NCBI GenBank assembly: GCA_004335835.1
Contig: RWJK01001853.1
Coordinates: 1 to 14,635 of the forward strand
Direction of reading: 5' to 3'
Source: Scenedesmus sp. ARA3
Lineage: Eukaryota > Chlorophyta > Chlorophyceae > Sphaeropleales > Scenedesmaceae
DNA length: 14,635 bases
Position numbers and translations under genes: made by a program. Shown here piece by piece: positions 1-7,929 of this stretch (positions are counted from its first letter, which is position 1; each line of letters opens with the position of its first letter). Under the pieces are notes generated by a model. The model saw nothing but the letters and a program-made list of their open reading frames with translations. It did not search any database and was not told where the DNA came from.

Positions 1-697
1 ATCACCCCACTTGCATGCGGCATGTGACTAACCTAGCAAGGAACAGCAGCATGCAGGCCCCGCGACCACAGCACCAGCAACGCCTGCGACAGACCGCACA
101 CACCCAGACAACGCCATTGCTACTGCACCTGCAGTGCCAGCGCGCCCCCTTTCTTGCGGTACCAGGCTCGTGCCTCAGCCAGCAGCTCCCGCACCTCACC
201 CTCCAGGTCACACCCAGCCCCCAGACTGCGCACAGCGCCCCAATTGAACGACGCAGCGTCTGACTTCGAGATAGAGGGGTTACACGGTGTGTTCTTGCGG
301 CATACGCCGCCACAGACCCCTGGTAAAAAATGAAGCTACGGTTACATCAGCAGCGTCTGACAACCAATTCACACAATAACACGCAGACCATATCAAAGCA
401 CTCTCAGGACATGCAACAGGACCCATACAGTGCCACAACGCCAACATTTGTGCGCACCTGCAGCGCCAACGCGCCTTTCTTGCGGTACCATGCCCTCGCC
501 TCAGCCAGCAGCTCCCGCACCTCTCCCTCCAGATCTGCCCCACAAGCCCCCCTAATGCATGCATCACCCCACTTGCATGCGGCATGTGACTAACCTAGCA
601 AGGAACAGCAGCATGCAGGCCCCGCAACCACAGCACCAGCAACGCCTGCGACAGACCGCACACACCCAGACAACTCACAACGCCATTGCTTCCGCAC
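1..697. repeat. Direct repeat of intron sequence, 1-128 and 563-697
   Basis: Bases 1-128 recur at 563-697 in the same orientation with only about three substitutions and one 7-base insertion. Both copies lie directly beside a tail echo of exon 9. The repeat probably continues beyond the left edge of the window. It marks a recent duplication of roughly 560 bp that includes exon-tail copies. Confidence 0.9.
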
Positions 698-807
698 CTG
701 CAGCGCCAGCGCGCCGCCCTTCTTCCTGTACCAGGCCCTAGCCTCAGCTAACAGTACACACACATGCCGCTGACAACAGAAAATAAGGCATCAAAAGCCC
801 CACCCAC
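1..807 (-). repeat. Three tail echoes of TRS120 exon 9 in the downstream intron
   Basis: The real exon 9 ends at 808 with 27 codons starting DLEGEVRELLAEARAW, spliced at a GTGGGT donor. The following intron contains three more copies of this exon end, each ending exactly at a GT donor: 754-698 (last 19 codons), 535-458 (26 codons, one Gly codon missing) and 209-129 (all 27 codons). All encode the same peptide through different synonymous codons. The intron sequences after the real exon and after the 535-458 copy are unalike. Those after the 754-698 and 209-129 copies are near-identical. No further TRS120 exon is recognisable before base 1. Confidence 0.85.
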
Positions 808-1655
808 CTGCAGTGCCAGTGCTCCCCCTTTCTTGCGGTACCATGCCCTCGCCTCAGCCAGCAGCTCCCGCACCTCACCCTCCAGGTCTGCTGCTGCCAG
901 CACACCCCAGGCAGCCGGGCCTGACAGGCTGTAGCAGGACCCGGCCCAGCCTGATGCTACAGCCGCCGATGCTGATGAGGCGCTGCTACAGCCTGGTGAG
1001 CCTGACAGCAGTCCTGACAGCGACAGCAGCCGCGCTGGAGCGTGCTGAACGTTTGCTGCTGCTGCTGCTGCTGCTGAAGATGAGGCAGGCTTGCTGGAGT
1101 TGGTGGTGCTGGTGGGAGGTGTAGGGGCTTCTGTTGTTGATGGCGGCGGCAGTGTGGCAGCTTCAGCAGCTGCAGTCTGGCTAGTTGCAGTGGCGGCTTC
1201 CTTGCTAGCTGTTGCAGCAGCAGCAGCAGGGCCGGGCAGCTCTCCGCTTTCACAGCTGCCCAATGTGTACAGTGGCTGATCAGCAGCAGCTTCGGCTTCT
1301 GCATCAGCCACCCTAGCTGCTGCATCCACTGTAGCAGTCTCCGCTGCTGCTGCACCACCACCAGCAGCAGCAGGCGCGACCACTGGCGCATCTGCTGCTG
1401 CTGCCGCTTCTTTGCGCGCTGCTGCTGCTGCCGCCAGAGCAGGCCTCACTGCTGCTGCTGCTGCTGCTGGGCGTGCTGCTATGAGGGCCTCCAGTACCCT
1501 GGCATGTGCAAGACCCTCAACTGCAGCACCAAACCTGTAAGCATCATACAGCATAGACAGCAGCAGCAGCAGGATCAGCAGCAGTAGGATCAGCACCCTG
1601 GCATGTGCAAGACCCTCAACTGCAGCACCAAACCTGCAAGCAACAAACAGCACAG

Positions 1656-1707
<52 letters not shown>

Positions 1708-1779
1708 TAATAGGATCAGCACCCTGGCATGTGCAAGACCCTCGACTGCAGCACCAAACCTGCCACCAACAAACAGCAC

Positions 1780-1840
<61 letters not shown>

Positions 1841-4520
1841 TAGTAGGGTCAGCACCCTGGCATGTGCCAGGCCCTCAACTGCAGCACCAAACCTGCACCA
1901 GCGCAGCATAAAGTGTAAACAACAGCAGCAGCAGGATCAGCAGTTGAGTCCAGCGAGTGCAAGTACAGCTCTAGTGCCAATCAGCAGTTTAAAAGCAGCG
2001 CTGTCCTTAAAGGCCAGGTGCAAAACGCTGCAACATGAATACGACAGCCATGTAACATAATTGTAACGCACCATGATGCGTCGCCGGCCGCCCTGCTTGA
2101 TTCCATACCGCTCTTGTAGTGCTGAACCAGGTGCAGTACAAGTTAACTATAACAGTTAGTAACAATCAACAACAGTTACTAGGAATGTTACAACGCACCA
2201 TATGGCGTCCCCTGCTGCCCTGCTCAGCTCCATGCCGCTCTTATAGTGCTCAAAGGCGTCCGGCGGGGGGCGAGCTTGCCAGCAGCACTAACCCACTAAT
2301 AGGGATTCCCTACCAATGAATGCAGTTTGTACTTCAGTCATATCATATCAGGATGATGCGACGCACCAGATTGCATCTCCTGCTGCCCTAGAGAGCTCCA
2401 TGCCGCTCTTATAGTGCTCAAAGGCGTCCCGGGGCGAGCCAGCCAGCAGCGCCCAGTCGCCCTTGGCCTTCTGCAGCCGGCCCCAGCGCCGCTTCTCTTT
2501 AAGTTCCTGCAGAAAACAGTAATGACAGAAGAGTTGGCAACAGACACAGATGTCACGAACCAACGATGTACATCGTCAGTCGCCCTTGGCCTTCTGCAGC
2601 CGGCCCCAGCGCCGCTTCTCCTTCAGCTCCTGCGCAAGGGAATGTAGGGTTGGGGTTTGGGGTTGGTGCTGCACAACTCAAAGGTAACATCGTAGGAAGC
2701 CGTGTAACTTGGTGATTCTAAAAAACACCTGAAACGCTGGCGCCGAACCTCCTCGTTCACGTTGAGCTCGCGCAGGCCCTCATCAGCGCCCGCCACCAGT
2801 TGCCATGAAATATATGTCGTCGTCTGGGTCGTCGAAAAAGAAATCCAGACCACACTGTAGCGTGCTGTATATCAGCATTACAACAAATCACACCATGAGC
2901 CGCACCTCCTCGTTCACGTTGAGCTTGCGCAGGCCCTCCTCCAGCTGCGCCAGGCTGGAGCCCAGGAACTCGCCTTTTGAAAAGGGGGACAAGGGGTGGA
3001 GACAGGATGCGGGTAGCAGCAGCAGCAGCAGCAACAGCAGCAACAAGCAGAGGGTAAGGCGCAAACGTGTGCGCAAGCATTGCAGCATTTGCTGCTCACA
3101 AAAGAAACACAGAGCACAACTCAGTGAGACGACAGCTGCCAAAAGACTCAGCCAAACCATCAGAAGAGGATGGCTGCCGGCATAAACCCTGACCACGCAG
3201 TGCAGCAGCGGGCGCATGCATTGAGATGCTGTCTTGTGCGCCTGCTTCAGCCTGTCTGTTACGGCGCCTGCTGTTCTGAGTTGTAGCCCTACGGCGCTCA
3301 CCTGAGTCTGCGTACGTGTTGAGCTTGACTGTCGCCACGCTGGCATTGAGCACCGCATCCTCAATGACTGCAGGCGCAGACAACATCCATTTTGTGAGGT
3401 GAATGTGGTGGTTGTGATTAGGTGAGGTGTACTGTGGCCAGACTTATGATGCCTTTTTGACAAATGCACGTTGACTGACAGCCAAGCAGACAGCTTGAGT
3501 ATACAGCAAACCATCAGCAAAGGCCCACAACCCAGCAGCAATTCATGTACGTACAGATATGTTTGCCACGCTGGCATTGAGCGCAGCATCCTTCATGGCT
3601 GCAGGCACAGCGCACACCAGACTGTGAAGCAAATGCAGGCAGGTGCACACGTCTCATCTACCCACAATACTTTGATATTCAAGCAACCAGCCCAGAAACG
3701 CCCAGCATGACATGTGCTGAGGCTGGCTGTATTACACAGCCAGCCTCAGCACATGTCAAAATTTAAGAGTGCTGCCAATAATGCTATGGCTCCCTCACTA
3801 GCCAGCACGACGGCGGCAAACTCGGTCATGTACACCTCCAGGTGCCTCTGCCAGCAGCTGGCTTCTGCTGTGCTCATCAGCTAAACCATCTGCAGTGTCT
3901 GTGACTCACCAGCCTGCATGTCAGCAGCAAACTCCGTCATGTACAGCTCCAGGTGCGCCCACCAGCCTAAGCATCTCCAGCGCTCACAAAACACAGACAC
4001 AAGTAATCATCCTCGCTCCCACACGTAACTATCCTCTCACAAAACACACGTGAACAATTGTCTGCGCTCACCGGCCAGCATGTCAGCCGCAAACTCGGTC
4101 ATATACACCTCCAGGTGTGCCCCCAGGTGCTCTGCAGGCAGCAGCATCAGCTCCCGCAGCGCCCGCAGCCCAGGGGTGGCCAGGTGGGCGGGAGAGGGCT
4201 CAAAAGCGCAGCAGCGCGAAAGCAACGCCTCTGGCCATTGCCTACAGGAGCAAGGATATACAGCAGCAGCAGCAGCAGCAGCAGAAGCAGCAGCAGCAGC
4301 GGCGGCGGCAGCAGCAGCAGTAGCAGCAGCACCAAGATGAGTGAGTGTGGCGTGTGCGCATGCAGCATGGGAACATTACCCCGGCAGCAGCATCAGCTCC
4401 CGCAGCGCCCGCAGCCCGGGGGTGGCCAGGTGGGCGGGGGACGGCTCAAAGGCGCAGCAGCGTGACAGCAAATCCTCCGGCCACTGCCTGTCCGGACGAA
4501 AAATTCCAGCAGTAGCGTAT

Positions 4521-4558
<38 letters not shown>

Positions 4559-4699
4559 TCCCGCAGCGCCCGCAGCCCGGGGGTGGCCAGGTGGGCGGGT
4601 GAGGGCCCAAAGGCGCAGCAGCGTGAAAGCAGCGCCTCTGGCCACTGCCTATTGGAGGCACACATACACAGCAGCATATCCAGCAGATGCAGCAACAGC

Positions 4700-4731
<32 letters not shown>

Positions 4732-5194
4732 CAAGATGAGTGTTTCTGACATGTGCGCATGTAGCATGATGGAAGCCGCACGGCAGCAGCGCCTCTTGCC
4801 ATGGCTGTTGTTGATGGCAGAGTGCAGCAGCAGCAGCAGCTCCCACAGCGTCCGCAGCCCGGGCCATTGGGGCCGGGGGTTTTTCAGCCGCAGGCAAGCA
4901 TACTATTTCAAAGCAGTCTTACTTTGACGCTCGTACAAACTCGGCGTGGCCTGCAGCCAGGTCGTCCAGCAGCGGGCAGTGCACCAGCACACGGCAGACA
5001 GGGATGCATGAAATCTACTCTTCTGCGACACGCTTCAAAGCTCACTTTGCGGCTCGCTCAAACTCGGCGTGCCCTGCAGCAAGGTCCTCCAGCAGCGGGC
5101 AGTGCACCAGGCCCAGCACCGCCAGCGGCTGACGGTGCAGGTGCAGGTCTGATATGCGGCTGCGGCGGCGCGCCTCGTCAGCCTGAGGACAAGT

Positions 5195-5227
<33 letters not shown>

Positions 5228-5288
5228 TGTTAGGCGGTGCAGGTGCAGGTCCGATATGCGGCTGCGGCGGCGCGCCTCGTCAGCCTGA

Positions 5289-5343
<55 letters not shown>

Positions 5344-6166
5344 TGCCAGTGCAAGCAGTTTGGGTGTTTGCAGGGCGTGCTGGCGATGCTGCACACAGAT
5401 TGCATTAGGGCCCAGGCACCACACGCTGCTCAAGCAACTGCGAGGAAAGCAGTGGCAAGACTCACGCAGCACATGTGCCCGGCAGTGCCCATCATGCGGT
5501 CCCCTCTCTTCCTTATGTGTTGTTCGACAGCACACTGCCGTGCAAGCTGCTGTCAGGACAGCAGGCACAACAGCAGCATAGCAGCAGCAGCAGGCAAACC
5601 CACCTGCATGAACCTGAAGTGCATCGCGCCGCTCTACAGGGCACGCAGGCATGTACGCCGCAGCGAAAAACATGCACCTACATGGACCTGAGCCCTCCTG
5701 TCATCCCTCCCCTCACACCCCTCCGGGGCGCAGAACCCCACCTGCATGAACCTGAAGTGCATCGCGCCGCTCTTGAGGGCCAGGTGTGGGAAGGGGCTCT
5801 TGGGCCCGCCAGCATGGAAGCAGCGAGTGGCGTGCAGCGGCACCTGCGGCAGCAGCAGCAGCGGTTGACGCTATTCTCGGCCTTATTCTGCTGCTGTCAA
5901 AGGCCAGTGGCGCACTCATGCAGCCACTTGCCCGGCCTTCCTGTGTGACAGCGCACTGCTTATTATTGCCAGCTGCTGGTGCAAAACGCATGCCAGTGAC
6001 TGTTCCCAGGACAGGAAGGACGCATAGCATGCAGTCAGCACAAGATGGCTGCACAGCTGCCGGCCTTGATGGCCCTGTCAGTGGCGTGAATCGACACTTC
6101 CGCTGTTGCTGCTGCTACTGCTGCTGCCAGTGCTGCCGGTAGTGTAGCTCCTGGTGCTGCTGCTGC

Positions 6167-6202
<36 letters not shown>

Positions 6203-6984
6203 TGCTGCGGCCGCCAGCCATTGTGCGTCGGCATCTCAGCTCCACACCGAGCTGAGCAGCACGCACGTGCACCGCTGTGCCAGGCTGCTGCAGCTGCTGC
6301 AGGGATGTCCTCTCTTCACACCTCTGTCTACAGCAGCATGGCAGCTGGGCTGTGCCTGTAGCCTAAGACACCTAACAGGCCCAGCAGGCATAGTGTACTG
6401 CTTGCGCACAGCACTAAACTTGTAAACATTGCAGCTGCTGCTGCAGGACTGAGCCTGTCTGCGTTGCTGCTTGATGGGCTGGCTGCATCTCGAGGCTGCA
6501 GCTGTGCCTGACATGTCCTGCTGTAAAATCAGCTGCATACATTACTTTAAGCTCGTATTGTGCTTTTCACTGCTTGTGCAGCCGTGCTTACATGTCTGTG
6601 TGCGTTGAAGGCACTCAAGTAAGCCTCAAATGTGTCTTTGGGCATAGGCCCAATTGGCAGCACCACCTGCAGTGTGGTGTGGCACATGCACAAGCAGTGT
6701 CTTGCAGGATGAGCATATGCAGTGCGTTGCATATACAACCTCATATGCCTCTTATGTGCGTTGCCGGCGTTGCGCAGATGTTGCAGATGGCGTTTGCAGC
6801 ACAAGGTGTTGCTGGGTGTGCTGCTGCTTGCACTGCAAGGGTTGAGAGCACAGGTTCACGCAGCATCAGAGCACAAAGACAGCATGCACAGAGGTGATCC
6901 AAATGGACTGGCACGGCCAAAACGCACCACACGTATTTCTGCTGCTGTCAGCAGCGACAGTCCGGGCTCCAGTGTGCGAGACAT
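808..6984 (-). CDS. TRS120: TRS120/TRAPPC9-like TRAPPII complex subunit, 3'-partial, nine exons in window
   Basis: Exons, in coding order on the minus strand: 6984-6928, 6666-6592, 5843-5742, 5182-5046, 4241-4072, 3367-3302, 2973-2906, 2506-2367, 1534-808. All junctions are GT-AG and in phase, giving 1542 nt (514 codons) without a stop. The frame is open at 808, and the rest of the gene lies beyond base 1. Family motifs as I recall them from plant TRS120 appear in order: VVLPIGPMPKDTF (residue ~20), GGPKSPF then MHFRFMQ (~55-78), PLAVLGLVHCPLLEDL (~97-112), LLSRCCAFEPSPAHL, HLEVYMTEFAADML, then RRWGRLQKAKGDWALLAGSP followed by DAFEHYKSGMELSRAAGDAIW (the most diagnostic block) and FGAAVEGL. 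The start at 6984 gives a 19-residue first exon aligning with the plant N-terminus. TRS120 with TRS130 forms the TRAPPII tether/exchange factor for Rab11-type GTPases at the trans-Golgi network. The last exon carries an Ala/Ser-rich insertion of about 190 residues. Family identity is strong; exact edges are inferred without transcripts. Confidence 0.87.
1591..1892 (-). repeat. Three head echoes of TRS120 exon 9 with CTG tracts (junction minisatellite)
   Basis: The real exon 9 head starts at 1534 and encodes FGAAVEGLAHARVL. Upstream in the same intron, 43-nt copies start at 1633, 1759 and 1892 (spans 1633-1591, 1759-1717, 1892-1850). Each directly follows its own AG acceptor. The copies at 1633 and 1759 are also preceded, in the coding sense, by long (CTG)n tracts at 1704-1657 and 1837-1784. 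Each copy encodes the identical peptide, differing only at synonymous positions. Spacing is 99, 126 and 133 bp, as expected of an array whose unit is tract, acceptor and exon head. Confidence 0.9.
1657..1837. repeat. (CAG)16 and (CAG)18 tracts
   Basis: Pure CAG runs on the plus strand at 1657-1704 and 1784-1837. In the sense of the minus-strand gene they are CTG runs just before acceptors of exon-9 head echoes. Confidence 0.97.
2072..2280 (-). repeat. Two tail echoes of TRS120 exon 8
   Basis: Exon 8 ends at 2367 before a GTGCGT donor. A copy of its end runs from about 2280 to 2199 and again stops at a GTGCGT donor. Over its last 21 codons it differs by eight substitutions, all synonymous, including TCT to AGC for serine; a small indel lies further upstream. 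A second copy, about 2127 to 2072, also has a GTGCGT donor. It keeps HYKSGM and SRAAGDA but has three amino-acid changes. Confidence 0.85.
2577..2629 (-). repeat. Head echo of TRS120 exon 8
   Basis: A 53-nt copy of the start of exon 8 (ELKEKRRWGRLQKAKGDW) lies upstream of the real one at 2506, directly after a GCGCAG acceptor. It has three synonymous differences (GAA/GAG, CTT/CTG, AAA/AAG). It diverges at the Trp codon, where the copy reads TGA. Confidence 0.85.
2749..2784 (-). repeat. Tail echo of TRS120 exon 7
   Basis: A copy of the exon 7 end (LNVNEE) lies downstream of the real exon end at 2906 and stops at a GTTCGG donor in place of GTGCGG. It has one Lys-to-Glu change and a changed edge residue. 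This is one of the less constrained echoes. Confidence 0.75.
3565..3598 (-). repeat. Head echo of TRS120 exon 6
   Basis: This 34-nt copy of the exon 6 start (core ALNASVA) follows a CCTGCAG acceptor like that of the real exon at 3367. It has several amino-acid changes (for example Val-Ile-Glu to Ala-Met-Lys), so it is a diverged echo. Confidence 0.7.
3708..3758. repeat. Perfect 23-bp inverted repeat with 5-nt loop
   Basis: The left arm 3708-3730 is the exact reverse complement of 3736-3758, with loop ATTAC between. It lies inside the TRS120 intron between exons 5 and 6, between tail and head echoes. It would form a strong hairpin in the pre-mRNA. Nothing shows a small-RNA role. Confidence 0.95.
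3799..3961 (-). repeat. Two tail echoes of TRS120 exon 5
   Basis: The real exon 5 ends at 4072 (HLEVYMTEFAADMLAG, donor GTGAGC). Downstream copies run about 3961-3910 (donor GTGAGT) and 3845-3799 (donor GTGAGG). Both keep YMTEFAA. Each has two or three amino-acid changes among mostly synonymous ones. Confidence 0.8.
4383..4873 (-). repeat. Head echoes of TRS120 exon 5, two clear and one degraded
   Basis: The real exon 5 starts at 4241 and encodes QWPEALLSRCCAFEPSPAHL, then LRALREL. Upstream copies start at 4487 (to ~4383) and 4648 (to ~4556), each directly after an AG acceptor. Differences are almost all synonymous, with one amino-acid change in each (Ala to Asp; Glu to Gly). A third, broken copy is visible at about 4873-4776. 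Confidence 0.85.
4522..4557. repeat. (CAG)12 tract
   Basis: Pure CAG run in a TRS120 intron, between the two clear head echoes of exon 5. Shorter or interrupted CAG tracts lie nearby at about 4261-4325 and 4706-4733. Confidence 0.95.
4923..4990 (-). repeat. Tail echo of TRS120 exon 4
   Basis: This copy of the exon 4 end (LVHCPLL, then DLAAGHAEF) lies downstream of the real exon end at 5046 and stops at a GTAAGA donor. It has both synonymous and amino-acid changes. Confidence 0.8.
5197..5340. repeat. (CAG)10 and (CAG)16 tracts flanking a head echo
   Basis: Runs at 5197-5226 and 5293-5340, each directly before (in the coding sense) an acceptor of the exon 4 head or of its echo. Confidence 0.97.
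5234..5284 (-). repeat. Head echo of TRS120 exon 4
   Basis: A 51-nt copy of the exon 4 start (ADEARRRSRISDLHLHR) lies upstream of the real head at 5182, after a CTCAG acceptor. It has two synonymous differences only. A (CTG)16 tract (5340-5293 on the plus strand) precedes its acceptor, and a (CTG)10 tract (5226-5197) precedes the real one. Confidence 0.88.
5604..5635 (-). repeat. Tail echo of TRS120 exon 3
   Basis: The last 32 nt of exon 3 (SGAMHFRFMQ) recur downstream without change and end at a GTGGGT donor; the real exon ends at 5742 with GTGGGG. The copy begins right after a TAG triplet. Confidence 0.85.
5844..6591 (-). other. TRS120 intron 2 with an interrupted CTG tract
   Basis: 748-bp intron between exons 2 and 3. 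The plus strand has an interrupted CTG tract at about 6157-6198. I see no exon echo and no other gene in it. Confidence 0.6.
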
Positions 6985-7929
6985 GATGATCAGCTGCTGA
7001 CTCCCTCCTGAACTTGCTCCCTGCTGCTGCTGTTCACTGCTGCTTTTATGGCTGCAGCGTGCAAAGCTCGCAGCACAGCAACTTAATCCTTCGTCTCATC
7101 CTCGTCGTTATGACTGTATTACCAAGACTGACTGTTCACCAGACACGCATCAGGACAAGCAGCTCGTCCGGAACGTTTACAAAAGAAATCGTATGCTGAA
7201 CCCGTGACCTCGCAAACGAGCTTGAATCCATCGTACGCTCGTTGGTTTGGGCTGATGACACTTGGAGTGTTCAAGCAGTACTGCTACCTGACGCAACGAC
7301 CCAAGCCATGAGCCCTAGAGAGATACCACCCCACTGGGGCCCAGCCTGCTCTGGATGGCGCGTCAGAGACCGCTTGTAAAGCCATGAGACTTGTAAACAA
7401 ACTTTCATGTTGTTTCTTGCGACTGTCATGGGTCATCAGCGCCCTTGCACTCTATTCTGGTGGTGATGTCAGCTGTACTGCCCAGCGGCTGATGGCCTTT
7501 TGCAGGAGTGCCTTGATAGCACCTGCTGCTGTACCAGAACATGGCTTAACATGGTTTGTGTATTATGCTTGTAATTATGGCGTTTATGGCGTTCACATGT
7601 GGCGTGAATATTACTTGAGCCCTGATCAGATGACAGTGACAAAGAGCTTGGGACATGCATACAGGAGTAGCAAGAGATGCAGATTCTTTTGTCAGCGTAA
7701 CCAACACCTTCAAACATACATTCGTTGTTCCAGCAGCTGGGATCGCACTACGTACATCAGCGCACGCTGTACAGTAGCTTGCTTTCAGGACATCACCTTG
7801 CCATCTTTTTACGATAGGCCCTGAACACATTCGAACATTCAAGTTTTTTTTCACAGCCTTACAGAGCCTGCGAGCGACTTTGATCTCAGTCACGGCAGTT
7901 GAGAGTCTCAACTTGAGACAGCAGTGACG
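6985..7929. promoter_or_regulatory. Divergent intergenic region between TRS120 and the J-domain gene
   Basis: 945 bp separate the two start codons, which face away from each other, so the stretch should hold both 5' untranslated regions and promoters. It looks less GC-rich than the genes and has no long CAG tract. A TGGGGCCCA motif at 7335-7343 resembles plant GGGCCCA promoter elements. I found no convincing TATA box. A 146-codon plus-strand frame (7384-7824) is present but shows no protein-like features. Confidence 0.45.

Noticed and set aside
1591..1892. Possible CRISPR-like array, because of regular repeats
   Set aside because: The repeats are exon heads with acceptors and the spacers are CTG tracts. 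The setting is a eukaryotic intron and there are no cas genes.
1605..2060. Poly-Gln/poly-Ala/poly-Ser frames over the CAG tracts
   Set aside because: Pure CAG runs are stop-free in every frame; these frames cover an intron with exon-head copies of the minus-strand gene.
2577..2784. Exon 7 and 8 copies as extra, mutually exclusive coding exons
   Set aside because: The copies are truncated and have only one usable splice site each; the exon 8 head copy runs into TGA where its homology ends.
4050..4927. Several 100-130 codon plus-strand frames
   Set aside because: They are antisense shadows of TRS120 exon 5 and its echoes plus CAG tracts, with no independent protein-like features.
7384..7824. 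146-codon open frame on the plus strand between the two divergent genes
   Set aside because: It is Cys-rich with no recognisable motif, a frame of similar length overlaps it on the other strand, and it lies where promoter and 5' UTR are expected.
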